Assembly: GCF_001898805.1 (NCBI RefSeq)
Contig: NZ_MKVJ01000020.1
Location: 120,455-158,221, forward strand
Length of the DNA: 37,767 bases
Direction of reading: 5' to 3'
DNA from: Leifsonia sp. 71-9
Lineage (GTDB): Bacteria; Actinomycetota; Actinomycetes; Actinomycetales; Microbacteriaceae
Made by a program: the position numbers and the translations under genes. The notes beneath the pieces are model-generated. The model had not been told where the DNA came from. It ran no database searches and saw only the letters and a list, made by a program, of their open reading frames with translations. Shown one piece after another: positions 1-7,683 of this stretch. Numbering within the stretch: position 1 is the stretch's first letter; each line of letters begins with the position of its first letter.

Positions 1-812
1 GCACCGCCACAGGCGGGGGAGACGAGCGCGAGTCGGCCCGGGCTCGCCCTGCGTCGTCGTCGATCTGGTGGGCGTTCGCGCTGACGATGGCCGGCTTCGC
101 CTTCCACCTCGTGGCGACCGTGCTCCGAGGCATCGCGGCCGCCCGCGTCCCGTGGGCGAACATGTGGGAGTTCTCGCTGACGGGCACTCTCGTCATCGTC
201 GGCGTCTTCCTGGTCGCGAACCTCACGTGGAACATCACCTACCTCGGTACGTTCATCGTCGGTCTGGTCCTCGTGCTTCAAGGGGTCGCCCTGCTGCAGT
301 ATTACGTGCCCGTCGTCCCGCTCCAGCCCGCGCTGCAGTCGTACTGGCTCGTCATCCACATCATCGTCGCCGTCCTGGGCACGGCATTCTTCGCCCTCGG
401 CTTCGCACTGTCCGGACTGCAATTGCTGCAGCACCGGCGCGAGACTCACCTGGCCGAGTCGCGACCGTCGCAGCAGTTCCGGTTCCTCGGGACGCTGCCC
501 AACTCGGTCGCGCTCGAGAACCTCGCCTACCGGACCAACATCGTGGGCTTCATCGCCTGGACCTTCACCCTCATCGCCGGGGCGATCTGGGCCGAGAAGG
601 CGTGGGGTTCCTACTGGGGGTGGGACACCAAGGAGGTCTGGACCTTCGTCATCTGGGTCCTCTATGCGGGTTACATCCATGCGCGTGCCACTCGTGGGTG
701 GCGCGGGTCGCGGTCGGCCTGGCTGTCGATCGTCGGGTTCGCCGCTGTCATGTTCAACTTCGGCGTGGTGAACGTGTTCTTCAAGGGACTGCACGCCTAT
801 TCCGGGCTGTGA
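1..812 (+). CDS. ccsB: Cytochrome c biogenesis protein CcsB (ResC), 3' part
   Basis: The frame is open from base 3, so the gene begins before the window and its N-terminus is missing. The visible part is a polytopic membrane protein with several hydrophobic helices. It carries the tryptophan-rich WWD signature WGSYWGWDTKE (residues 173-183 counted from the Met codon at 87), the heme-handling motif of CcsA/CcsB/CcmC proteins. It also has NMWEF near the start of the visible part and histidines in hydrophobic contexts (VIHI, GYIHAR) that could be the heme ligands. In System II cytochrome c maturation, CcsB with ResB moves heme across the membrane and attaches it to apocytochrome CXXCH motifs. 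resB and the thioredoxin-like ccsX would be expected upstream, outside the window. The family is certain; the true start cannot be seen. Confidence 0.95.
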   Translation, partial: TATGGGDERESARARPASSSIWWAFALTMAGFAFHLVATVLRGIAAARVPWANMWEFSLTGTLVIVGVFLVANLTWNITYLGTFIVGLVLVLQGVALLQYYVPVVPLQPALQSYWLVIHIIVAVLGTAFFALGFALSGLQLLQHRRETHLAESRPSQQFRFLGTLPNSVALENLAYRTNIVGFIAWTFTLIAGAIWAEKAWGSYWGWDTKEVWTFVIWVLYAGYIHARATRGWRGSRSAWLSIVGFAAVMFNFGVVNVFFKGLHAYSGL

Positions 813-852
813 GTCCGTCGTCCTCCGCACACGAGAACAAGAAAGAGTCCAC

Positions 853-1374
853 ATGAACACCGACCTCAATGAGGTATCAGCCCCAGCGGTGACGAGGGGT
901 TCCAGGGTGACGCCTCGTCGGGTCTACCGCTCCTTGGCCGCCGCGGAATCGGTCACCTGGACCCTCCTGATCGCGGGGATGCTCCTGAAGTACGTGGCGC
1001 ACCTCGGGGCGCTGCCCGTCCTGATCGCGGGATCCATCCACGGGGTCGTGTTCATCGCCTATGCGCTCATGGCTGCAGTCGTCGGCGTCAACCAGAACTG
1101 GGGAGCGATGCGCACCGTCTCGGCGGTGCTGACCGCGATCGTCCCGTACGCGACCATCCCGTTCGATCGGGCGCTGGAGCGGCGAGGACTACTCGACGGG
1201 GGCTGGCGCCTCCGGGCGGGCGACGGGCCGAGGGATCACAAGTGGGAGCGCAGAACTCTGCGCTGGCTCCTGCGCCGACCGGTCCTCCTGGTCGCGGTCA
1301 TCATCGTGGGGATCCTCGCCATCTTCTCCGCGCTGCTCCTCATCGGGCCGCCCGGAGGATGGGGTGCGCAGTAA
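853..1374 (+). CDS. DUF3817 integral membrane protein
   Basis: This 173-residue protein starts at ATG 853 behind a purine-rich AAGAAAGAG ribosome site, 40 bases after ccsB on the same strand, so co-transcription is likely. After a polar N-terminus it has a run beginning RVYRSLAAAESVTW, then GSIHGVVFIAYALMA and NQNWG. This order of an early SxAAAES helix, a GSxHG turn and a following helix is typical of DUF3817 (YdzA-like) proteins. A basic region follows and a final hydrophobic helix lies near residues 145-168. Function is unknown in this family. Members are common beside ccsB or GTP-cyclohydrolase-like genes in actinobacteria, but that gives no firm role. The family call is good; no biochemical function is claimed. 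Confidence 0.85.
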   Translation: MNTDLNEVSAPAVTRGSRVTPRRVYRSLAAAESVTWTLLIAGMLLKYVAHLGALPVLIAGSIHGVVFIAYALMAAVVGVNQNWGAMRTVSAVLTAIVPYATIPFDRALERRGLLDGGWRLRAGDGPRDHKWERRTLRWLLRRPVLLVAVIIVGILAIFSALLLIGPPGGWGAQ

Positions 1375-1425
1375 GTGCGCTTCCGCCACCCCAGTGACAC
1401 GCCGCGCGAGCGGGAGGGAGGCGGG

Positions 1426-2028
1426 TCACACCCGCGTCGGCGCCCCCAGCCCTTCCGCCGCCGCGACCATCGCGGCCCGCGCCGACTCCACCGTGATCAA
1501 ACTGTTGCCGGCCACGATGTGCAGCCCATACGCATCCTCCAACGCCACCAGGTTCATCGCGAGCGTCGCGATCTCCAGCCGTGGCGCGAACACGCCCGCC
1601 GATACCCCGCGCTCCAGAATCCCGGTATACGTCGCCAACTGGCGGAGGTACATCCGCTCCACCAGCTCGTCGTGCAGCTGCGACGTCCCCGCGAGCACAT
1701 CGAACTCGTACAGCAGCCGCATCAGCGCGTCATCCGGCCCGCTCGGCAGGCCCTCCCGGATCGCCGCGGCCAGCTGCAGCTGCGGCTCCGCGATGGCCGC
1801 GACGACCGCGTCCCGGTGGTCGCAGAACCGCTCCAGGCCGGCGCGGTGGGCCTCGACGAGCAGGGCGTCGAGGTCCTCGTAGTAGTAGAGGATCGCGCCG
1901 CGGGTGAGGCCGGCCTTCTCGGCCACATCGGCGAGCGAGAGCGAGCGGAGGCCGTGCTCGCCGACGGCGGTGAGCGCCGCCTCCACGAGGTCGGCGCGGC
2001 GTTCGTCCTGCTTGCGCGGTCTGGCCAT
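1426..2028 (-). CDS. TetR/AcrR-family transcriptional repressor
   Basis: This is a 200-residue regulator of normal TetR size. The N-terminal helix-turn-helix is clear: RRADLVEAALTAVGEHGLRS, then LADVAEKAGLTRGAILYYYE (residues about 10-55), with the typical recognition-helix ending YYY. The C-terminal ligand domain is divergent, as usual, and gives no clue to the ligand. The gene is divergent from the amidohydrolase at 2122, with 93 bases between. That gap holds a perfect 10-bp inverted repeat at 2067-2092 that overlaps plausible promoter elements for both genes. The simplest reading is that the protein represses itself and the amidohydrolase-permease unit, with the amidohydrolase substrate or product as inducer; this part is inference. 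Confidence 0.9.
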   Translation of the reverse strand: MARPRKQDERRADLVEAALTAVGEHGLRSLSLADVAEKAGLTRGAILYYYEDLDALLVEAHRAGLERFCDHRDAVVAAIAEPQLQLAAAIREGLPSGPDDALMRLLYEFDVLAGTSQLHDELVERMYLRQLATYTGILERGVSAGVFAPRLEIATLAMNLVALEDAYGLHIVAGNSLITVESARAAMVAAAEGLGAPTRV

Positions 2029-2066
2029 CAGTTGACACTAGCCGATCGGCGTGACACGCTTACGGA

Positions 2067-2092
2067 ATTCTTTGACACAAGCGTCAAAGAAT
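2067..2092. promoter_or_regulatory. Palindromic operator between tetR and amidohydrolase
   Basis: A perfect 10-bp inverted repeat, ATTCTTTGAC and GTCAAAGAAT, is separated by six bases (ACAAGC). Both arms contain a -35-like TTGAC, one facing each gene. A further partial copy, TTGACACT, lies at about 2033-2041 just upstream of the tetR start. Position and symmetry fit a TetR dimer site covering both promoters. Confidence 0.8.
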
Positions 2093-2121
2093 GATCCAGT
2101 TCATCGCCGAGAGGGATTTCC

Positions 2122-3810
2122 GTGACCGACCTGCTCCTCACCAACGCGTCCGTCCGCACGTTCGACGACGCCCAGCCCTGGGCGCAGGCCGTCGGGATCA
2201 CGGATGGGCGCATCAGCTACGTCGGCACGATGGACGACGCCCCCGCCGCACGCCAGTCCCGCGACCTCGGCGGCGCCTCCCTCACGCCCGGCATCATCGA
2301 CAGCCACAACCACCTGCTCCTCGGCTTCGACCAGGACGCGGTCAGCCTGGAGGGTGCAGACACCCTCGACGAGGTGCGTCGCCGCATCCGCGAGCTGGCC
2401 GACCGCCGCCCCGACCTCGACTGGATCTGCGCCGAGAACGCCGTCTACTCGATCGTCAGCGGCCGCCGCCCGAACGCGGACGACCTCGCCGGCCTCACCG
2501 ACCGCCCGATCTTCGTCACCACCTACGACCAGCACTCGGTCTGGCTCGACGAGAAGGCGATGCGCGTGCTCGGGATCGCCGACGGCGGCGACATTCCGTG
2601 GGGGAGGCCGGAGCGCCGTGCCGACGGCAGCGCCACCGGCTGGGTCACCGACTTCTACACGAGCGCCATGACGACGGCGGGCCTCGCGGGGCTGCAGCGC
2701 GACATCCCGATGTACTCGCCCGAGCGCCGCTACCGCAAGCTCATCGGCAGCCTCGAGCTCGCGACGGCCACCGGCATCACCACCGTGGTCGAGCCGCAGG
2801 TGCCGCTCGCCGAGATCGACCTGCTGTACCGCGCCCGGGCGGAGGGGCGCCTCAGCTCCCGCGTCATCACGGCACTGTTCCACCCGATCGACGCCGACGC
2901 CGCCTTCCGCCGCGACCTGCGCGACGCGGTCGACTCCGCCCCGCACGACGACCGCCTCCGGTTCGGACCGGTCAAGCTCTACGCCGACGACGTCATCGAG
3001 CCGCACACCGCGTGGATGCTCGACGACTACGCCGACCAGCCCGGCCACCGCGGCCACCCGAGCGCCCCGGTGGGCGAGCTCACCCGCATCGTCACCGAGC
3101 TCGACCGGCTCGGCTTCCAGACCCACACGCACGCGACCGGCGACGGCGGCATCCGCCTGGCGCTGGATGCGATCGAGCACGCCGCCCGCACCAACGGCAC
3201 CGTCGACCGGCGCCACGGCATCGTGCACGTCGAGTGCCTGCACCCCGACGACCTCCCGCGCTTCGCCGCCCTCGGCATCACCGCCGCCATGCAGCCGCGG
3301 CACTGCTCGCCCGACCTCGTCGCGGGCACGTGGATGGAGAACGTCGGCGAGCAGCGCTGGGACCGCGCCTGGCGCATCCGCTCGCTCATGGCCTCCGGCG
3401 CCCACGTCGCCCTGTCGAGCGACTGGCAGGTGGGGGAGATGGACCCGCTCGTCGGCTTCTACTCCGCCCTCACCCGCGCCGGCCTCGACGGCCGCGACGC
3501 GTGGACGCCCGGCGAGCGCACGACGCTCGACGACGCCCTCCGCGGCTACACCCGCGAGGGAGCCTGGGCCTGGCACGCCGAGGACCAGCTCGGCATCGTC
3601 CGCGTCGGGGCGAAGGCCGACCTCGTCGCGTGGTCGGACGACCTCTACACCCACGAGGCCGACCCGGCCGGCCTGCTCGACCAGCGGGCCGAACTGACCA
3701 TCGTCGGCGGTGAGATCGTGCACGACGCCTCCACCGCCTCCGCCACCCCGCACGTCTACGGCGGGCTCGCGCACTGCTCGGCGCACGCCGAGACCGCGCC
3801 GACGCACTGA
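2122..3810 (+). CDS. Amidohydrolase family protein (YtcJ-like, Amidohydrolase_3)
   Basis: This 562-residue metal-dependent hydrolase starts at GTG 2122 behind GAGAGGGA. It has the YtcJ/N-substituted formamide deformylase architecture: a short N-terminal beta-sandwich strand, the metal-binding HxH in GIIDSHNH (H62, H64), a mid-protein VKLYADD lysine, THATGDGG and HVECLHPDD histidines, and the catalytic aspartate in ALSSDWQ. A C-terminal beta part carries LGIVRVGAKADLVAW, the usual ending of the family. Members hydrolyse amides or N-formyl compounds in the cytosol; the substrate here cannot be read. It precedes an APC permease on the same strand and faces a TetR regulator, so an imported amide or N-acyl amino acid is a reasonable guess. 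Confidence 0.88.
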   Translation: MTDLLLTNASVRTFDDAQPWAQAVGITDGRISYVGTMDDAPAARQSRDLGGASLTPGIIDSHNHLLLGFDQDAVSLEGADTLDEVRRRIRELADRRPDLDWICAENAVYSIVSGRRPNADDLAGLTDRPIFVTTYDQHSVWLDEKAMRVLGIADGGDIPWGRPERRADGSATGWVTDFYTSAMTTAGLAGLQRDIPMYSPERRYRKLIGSLELATATGITTVVEPQVPLAEIDLLYRARAEGRLSSRVITALFHPIDADAAFRRDLRDAVDSAPHDDRLRFGPVKLYADDVIEPHTAWMLDDYADQPGHRGHPSAPVGELTRIVTELDRLGFQTHTHATGDGGIRLALDAIEHAARTNGTVDRRHGIVHVECLHPDDLPRFAALGITAAMQPRHCSPDLVAGTWMENVGEQRWDRAWRIRSLMASGAHVALSSDWQVGEMDPLVGFYSALTRAGLDGRDAWTPGERTTLDDALRGYTREGAWAWHAEDQLGIVRVGAKADLVAWSDDLYTHEADPAGLLDQRAELTIVGGEIVHDASTASATPHVYGGLAHCSAHAETAPTH

Positions 3811-3938
3811 GCGCCGACCCGCCGAACGCGGCGAGCCTACCCAGCGCGCCGCGTCCGCCGATCACACCGCCCCACTGACGGCCCCACCCCACGCCGCCAC
3901 CCCACCCCGTTCCTCCCACCGTCGCGAAGGAAACCCCC

Positions 3939-5327
3939 ATGTCCCAGCTCGACCCGGCCATCGCGCCGTCCCGGACCGCGGAAGCACCGCACACCGCGGG
4001 CACCCCCGGCCTCCGCCGCACCCTGAAGCTCCGGCACATCGTCTTCCTCGGCCTCGCCTACATGGCGCCACTAGCGGTCTTCGACACGTTCGGCATCGTC
4101 GCCGACGTCACCCACGGCCACGTGCCGCTCGCCTACCTCGTGGTGCTCGTCGCCGTGCTGATCACGGCGCTCAGCTACTCCCGGATGGTCAAGGTCTTCC
4201 CGATGGCGGGCTCGGCCTACACGTACACGCGGGAGGCGATCAACCCGCACCTCGGGTTCCTCGTCGGCTGGGCGGCGACGCTCGACTACCTGCTGCTGCC
4301 GATGATCAACGCCCTGCTGTCGGCGATCTACATGTCGGCCGCGTTCCCCGCGGTGCCGTCGTGGGTGTGGATCCTGTCGACCATCGTCATCTGCACCGTC
4401 CTGAACCTGATCGGCGTGCAGATCGCGGCGAAGGTGAACGTCATCCTCGTCATCATCCAGGTCGTCGTGGCCGTCGCGTTCGTCGGGCTCACGATCAAGA
4501 ACATCGTCGACGGCGCCAACGGGGCGTCGTTTTCGACGACCCCGTTCTTCTCGCCCGGGCTCGACGTGCCGGCCATCGGCGCCGGCGCCGCCATCCTGGC
4601 GCTGTCGTTCCTCGGGTTCGACGCCGTCAGCACGCTCGCGGAGGAGGCGGAGAAGCCGCGCCGCGACATCCCGCGCGCCATCCTGATCATCGTCGCCGTC
4701 GCCGGCGTGTTCTTCGTCAGCGTCACCTACGTGATGCAGGTGCTCTTCCCCGACGTCTCCACGGTCGGCAACATCGTGGGCGCATCGCCCGAGATCGCGA
4801 AGTACATCGGAGGAGCGGCGTTCCAGGCCGTGTTCATCGGCGGGTACATGGTGGCCGTGCTGGGCTGCGGCATCACCCAGCAGATGAGCGCCGCCCGCCT
4901 GCTCTACGCGATGGGGAGGGACGGGGCGCTGCCCAAGCGTTTCTTCGGCTCCCTCAACCGGGCGGGCGTGCCCGCGGCGAACGTGCTGCTCATCGCGGCG
5001 CTCGCCTGCTCGGCCGTGTTCCTCGACCTCGGGCGGGCCGCCTCCCTCATCAACTTCGGTGCCTTCGTTGCGTTCATCTTCGTGAACCTGGCGGTGATCT
5101 TCACCTACATCCGGTTCGTGAAGGAGCGCGGCTGGCGCGTCGCCCTCGGCTACCTGGTGCTGCCGGGACTGGGCGTCGTGATCAACGTCGCGCTGTGGTT
5201 CAGCCTGGAGCCGAGCGCGATGATCGTCGGCGGCGTCTGGGTCGCGATCGGGCTGGCGTACCTGCTGTGGCGCACGCGGTTCTTCCGGGTGAGCCCGCCG
5301 CCGCTGCACGGGCCGACGGACCTGTAG
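3939..5327 (+). CDS. APC-superfamily amino acid/amine permease
   Basis: This 462-residue integral membrane protein starts at ATG 3939 behind GAAGGAAA. About twelve hydrophobic helices are visible. The first bears the APC consensus region GLAYMAPLAVFDTFG, followed by FPMAGSAYTYTREAINPHLG, the well-conserved helix 2-3 loop of APC transporters. SFLGFDAVSTLAEE in helix 6 and the loop MSAARLLYAMGRDGALP are also family hallmarks. It imports an amino acid, amine or related solute by proton or sodium coupling. It follows the amidohydrolase by 128 bases of C-rich spacer without a terminator, so the two probably form one TetR-controlled unit in which transport supplies the hydrolase substrate or recovers its product. 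Substrate is unknown. Confidence 0.92.
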   Translation: MSQLDPAIAPSRTAEAPHTAGTPGLRRTLKLRHIVFLGLAYMAPLAVFDTFGIVADVTHGHVPLAYLVVLVAVLITALSYSRMVKVFPMAGSAYTYTREAINPHLGFLVGWAATLDYLLLPMINALLSAIYMSAAFPAVPSWVWILSTIVICTVLNLIGVQIAAKVNVILVIIQVVVAVAFVGLTIKNIVDGANGASFSTTPFFSPGLDVPAIGAGAAILALSFLGFDAVSTLAEEAEKPRRDIPRAILIIVAVAGVFFVSVTYVMQVLFPDVSTVGNIVGASPEIAKYIGGAAFQAVFIGGYMVAVLGCGITQQMSAARLLYAMGRDGALPKRFFGSLNRAGVPAANVLLIAALACSAVFLDLGRAASLINFGAFVAFIFVNLAVIFTYIRFVKERGWRVALGYLVLPGLGVVINVALWFSLEPSAMIVGGVWVAIGLAYLLWRTRFFRVSPPPLHGPTDL

Positions 5328-5357
5328 GCGGCGCGGCGCCGACCGGGCCGCCCCGGT

Positions 5358-5690
5358 TCAGTCGGCCTCGAGCGTCTGCAGGTCGCGGGGGAGCAGCGGC
5401 CGCATGAAGGTGCGGTCGTAGCGGACCACGCATCCCGAATCATCCCGGATGCGGTCCGCCGCGATGAACTCGGGGTCGACGCCGAACCGCTGCCGGTACT
5501 GCTCGTACGCGGCGAGGGAGGGGAAGGTGAAGAGCGCCAGCGCCTGGTCGCTGGCGCCCTCACCGGGGAGGAAGTAGCCGTGGTGCTCCCCGCCGTGGCG
5601 GTTCACCAGCCGGATCCAGGCGGCGGCGAACTCCTCGAACGCCCCGAGCTTCGCCGGGTCGATCGTGTAGCGAACCACGCAGGTGATCAC
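5358..5690 (-). CDS. NIPSNAP family protein
   Basis: This 110-residue protein is a single ferredoxin-like alpha/beta-barrel domain of the NIPSNAP family. It begins MITCVVRYTIDPAKLGAFEE with an early aromatic-rich stretch (AAWIRLVNRHGGEHHGYFLP) and a middle TFPSLAAYEQYRQRFG, all typical. Bacterial NIPSNAP proteins are small dimeric barrels related to antibiotic biosynthesis monooxygenases, mostly without known reaction. It starts inside the last codons of the upstream gene (ATGA overlap at 5687-5690), so it is translationally coupled as the last gene of a four-gene small-protein unit. The unit ends convergently against the permease gene, with a GC-rich 30-base gap. Confidence 0.85.
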   Translation of the reverse strand: MITCVVRYTIDPAKLGAFEEFAAAWIRLVNRHGGEHHGYFLPGEGASDQALALFTFPSLAAYEQYRQRFGVDPEFIAADRIRDDSGCVVRYDRTFMRPLLPRDLQTLEAD

Positions 5691-6031
5691 GGCGTGCTGA
5701 CCTCGCCGTCGTCGTCGCGCCGGATCCCCTCCAGCACGGCGTCGCTCGGCTGCCCGCTGGGGCCGTAGCGCAGGGCGCGCGGCAGGTCGCAGGCGTGAGC
5801 GAACTCCCGGATGTCGAAGTTCGGGTCGGCGTGCAGGAGCACCTGCCCGACGACCCAGGCGACGTTGGTCTTCACCCGCCCGGTCTCCTCGTCGGACAGC
5901 ACCCGGTCGGACCGCTGCTCCTCGTCGTCGTCCAGACGGCTGTGGCCGGCCTGGTCCGTGCGATAGGGCGCGTCCGACCAGTCGTGATTCTTGATCTCCG
6001 CCGCGAACTCGGCGGCGAGCCGGCTCAGCAC
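5687..6031 (-). CDS. Hypothetical protein, DUF2795-like C-terminal half
   Basis: This 114-residue protein starts at GTG 6031, four bases after the stop of the tiny gene upstream. The first 50 residues are charged and acidic; the second half reads VLLHADPNFDIREFAHACDL, then a short PRALRYGPSGQP tail. I do not recognise the family with certainty. The helical second half loosely recalls small DUF2795-type helical domains, which is weak. There is no signal peptide and no membrane segment. Its stop overlaps the NIPSNAP start by four bases, so the two are probably made together. Confidence 0.7.
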   Translation of the reverse strand: MLSRLAAEFAAEIKNHDWSDAPYRTDQAGHSRLDDDEEQRSDRVLSDEETGRVKTNVAWVVGQVLLHADPNFDIREFAHACDLPRALRYGPSGQPSDAVLEGIRRDDDGEVSTP

Positions 6032-6035
6032 TCGG

Positions 6036-6140
6036 TCAGCCGCCCGGGTTCTCGACGGGCTTGTCGTCGGTGTCGGTTCCGGCGTCGGGGTCGACCTCGC
6101 TGGGCCGGGGGAGGTCGTCGGGGCGCGGCTTATCGGTCAT
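6036..6140 (-). CDS. Tiny acidic Asp/Pro-rich protein (34 aa)
   Basis: An ATG at 6140 opens a 34-residue frame beginning MTDKPRPDDLPRP and ending KPVENPGG. It overlaps the end of the preceding 40-residue frame, with GGTGGAG placed as a ribosome site 5 to 6 bases upstream. It is followed after four bases by the GTG of the next gene. The product is rich in Asp and Pro and has no hydrophobic segment, so it is probably disordered. The tight spacing and ribosome site favour a real gene. Function is unknown. Confidence 0.5.
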   Translation of the reverse strand: MTDKPRPDDLPRPSEVDPDAGTDTDDKPVENPGG

Positions 6141-6252
6141 CGGCTCCACCACCCGACGCGGTGTCCTCGCCGTCGTCCGGCGTCGCTGTGCCGTTCCCCG
6201 AGCCGTCGGGCAGATCGTCCGGGTCGGGTCGTGCGTCCTTGTCGTGGTCCAT
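6130..6252 (-). CDS. Tiny acidic Asp/Gly-rich protein (40 aa)
   Basis: An ATG at 6252 with AGAAGGGG about seven bases upstream opens a 40-residue frame, MDHDKDARPDPDDL to SGGGADDR. Eleven or more residues are Asp and there is no hydrophobic stretch. It resembles the next small product in its PDDLP motif, which suggests the two arose by duplication. It is the first gene of a four-gene unit running down to the NIPSNAP gene. It lies 56 bases downstream of the deaminase-ASCH gene on the same strand and could be part of that transcript. Confidence 0.5.
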   Translation of the reverse strand: MDHDKDARPDPDDLPDGSGNGTATPDDGEDTASGGGADDR

Positions 6253-6308
6253 GCGGATACCCCTTCTGTCGGTTGCGCTGCGACAGTACGCCGTACGGGG
6301 AGGCGGCG

Positions 6309-7061
6309 TCAGGGGGTTGCGGACGATCCGGCAGGGGGTGCGGCTTCTCGGCCGTCCTCCAGCACGAAGCCCACGACCTCCACCTCGTCGTCGCCGGACA
6401 GTCCGGGATAGTGCTGCAGGAGGCCGCTGCGCAGCTCGGCGAGAGTCGCGCCGGCCTCGAGCCTGGCGTGCTCGGCGGTGAGCGTGTCGAACGTGCGGCG
6501 CTCCACCGTCGTCACGGTTCCGCGCAGGGTGCGGTGCTCGTCGTCGTCCTCGAAGACGAAGAGCGCCGGTCCGAGCGCGATCGGGTCGTCGTGGCGCACG
6601 GTGACCGTCTTGCGGCCGGAGGCGACGGTCTCGTAGTGGCGCTTGTGGAAGCGGACGATCCGGGAGCCGTCGGCATCCGGGAAGACGTAGGTGTCGGGCA
6701 GGAGCTTCCGGATCGGGCGCAGCTGCGGCCCCGCCGGGGTGGGGACGGCGACGAGGACGTCCGGGTGCAGGTCGAGGAGCACCTGGCGGCAGCGGCCGCA
6801 CGGCGGGATCAGGCCGCGCCCGCCGTCGCCGGCCGCGGCGATCGTCAGGAGCGGACCGGCCCCCGCGGCCGCCGCGACGCCCAGCACGACGAGTTCCGCG
6901 CAGGGGCCGCCCGTGAAGTGGAAGACGTTGACGGCCGTGTGGATGCGTCCCGCCGTGTCCATCGCGGCGGCGGCGACGCTGTGGTTCGGGTCGTCACCGA
7001 GGGTCGCTGCGAGGCGCTCGGCCGCGTCGACGACCCGCTGCTCGGATTCGAAGAGATTCAC
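6309..7061 (-). CDS. Cytidine deaminase fused to ASCH (YqfB-like N4-acetylcytidine amidohydrolase) domain
   Basis: The start is GTG 7061, overlapping the MarR stop as GTGA, giving 250 residues. Residues 1-125 are a cytidine/blasticidin-S-type deaminase: GGPCAEL has the zinc Cys54 and catalytic Glu56, and PPCGRCRQ has the zinc cysteines 88 and 91. Residues 135-240 are an ASCH domain: [20 protein letters not shown], then [17 protein letters not shown] and LLQHYPG. From memory of E. coli YqfB, its catalytic Lys21, Thr24 and Glu74 align with Lys151, Thr154 and Glu202 here. YqfB removes the acetyl group of N4-acetylcytidine. Inference: one polypeptide may convert ac4C from RNA turnover to cytidine and then uridine. 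Coupling to a MarR gene suggests regulated expression. The fold calls are firm; the combined activity is a prediction. Confidence 0.85.
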   Translation of the reverse strand: MNLFESEQRVVDAAERLAATLGDDPNHSVAAAAMDTAGRIHTAVNVFHFTGGPCAELVVLGVAAAAGAGPLLTIAAAGDGGRGLIPPCGRCRQVLLDLHPDVLVAVPTPAGPQLRPIRKLLPDTYVFPDADGSRIVRFHKRHYETVASGRKTVTVRHDDPIALGPALFVFEDDDEHRTLRGTVTTVERRTFDTLTAEHARLEAGATLAELRSGLLQHYPGLSGDDEVEVVGFVLEDGREAAPPAGSSATP

Positions 7062-7579
7062 GACTCGGTGGTCTCGGTGTGCGTCGCGTCGTGGACATCG
7101 GCGATGTACGCCTCCATCGTCCCGCGCAGCTCGCCGAGCAGCGTCTCGAACTGCTCGAGCAGCGCGGGCGGGTGCTTCGCCATGACGGCGGCGATGCGGT
7201 CGCCGAGGGGGTGGAAGAAGTCGTCCGCGATGGTCTGGACGTTCGGGGTGGAGTGGAGGGTGACCATGCGCCGGTCGGCGTGCCCGCGGCTGCGCACCAC
7301 GTGGCCCGCGGCCTCGAGCCGGTTCAGGAGGGTGGAGGTCGCGCCGGCGGTGAGGCCGATGCGGTCGCTGAGCCGGGCGGGGGTGAGCGGCGTGCCGCGC
7401 TCCTCGGCGGCCAGGATCTCGATGAGGGCGACGGCGTCGGTCGAGTGGAGGCCCTCGCTCGCGGCGAATTCGCGTGCCAGCTCGGAGTAGCTGGCGCCGT
7501 ACGCGCGCAGCGCTTCGTTGAGGCGCTCGCGCTGGTCGTCGAGCGTGTCGTGCGCGCCCTGCGTCTCCGCGTCCGTCAT
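7058..7579 (-). CDS. MarR-family transcriptional regulator
   Basis: This 173-residue protein has a winged helix-turn-helix of MarR type: [20 protein letters not shown], then a recognition helix near [20 protein letters not shown] and the wing [15 protein letters not shown] with the conserved DRR. The C-terminal helix dimerises. It is divergent from a DHA2 drug exporter, with 104 bases between and an inverted repeat in that gap, the classic layout of a MarR repressor controlling an efflux pump. Its stop overlaps the start of the deaminase-ASCH gene by four bases, so the regulator and that enzyme are co-translated. The effector is unknown; a nucleoside analogue would fit both neighbours but is speculation. 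Confidence 0.9.
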   Translation of the reverse strand: MTDAETQGAHDTLDDQRERLNEALRAYGASYSELAREFAASEGLHSTDAVALIEILAAEERGTPLTPARLSDRIGLTAGATSTLLNRLEAAGHVVRSRGHADRRMVTLHSTPNVQTIADDFFHPLGDRIAAVMAKHPPALLEQFETLLGELRGTMEAYIADVHDATHTETTES

Positions 7580-7634
7580 CGCGAGGCCCTCCCGTCACCG
7601 GCTGCTGCCGGAGATCAGGTTATCAAAGCATGAA

Positions 7635-7671
7635 GTTGTTCCATGGTAAAGTAACTCGCTGGTGAAACAAC
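7635..7671. promoter_or_regulatory. Candidate MarR operator
   Basis: GTTGTTCCA at 7635-7643 and TGAAACAAC at 7663-7671 form an inverted repeat of nine bases with one mismatch and a 19-base spacer. It lies in the MarR/exporter intergenic region just before the exporter ribosome site (AAGGAGG, 7672-7678). The region is more AT-rich than its surroundings. Confidence 0.55.
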
Positions 7672-7683
7672 AAGGAGGACAAG

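Noticed and set aside
6309-7598. A 429-residue frame containing the deaminase-ASCH protein
   Set aside because: The part before GTG 7061 is shadow of the MarR gene, with no domain and extreme Arg/Pro content.
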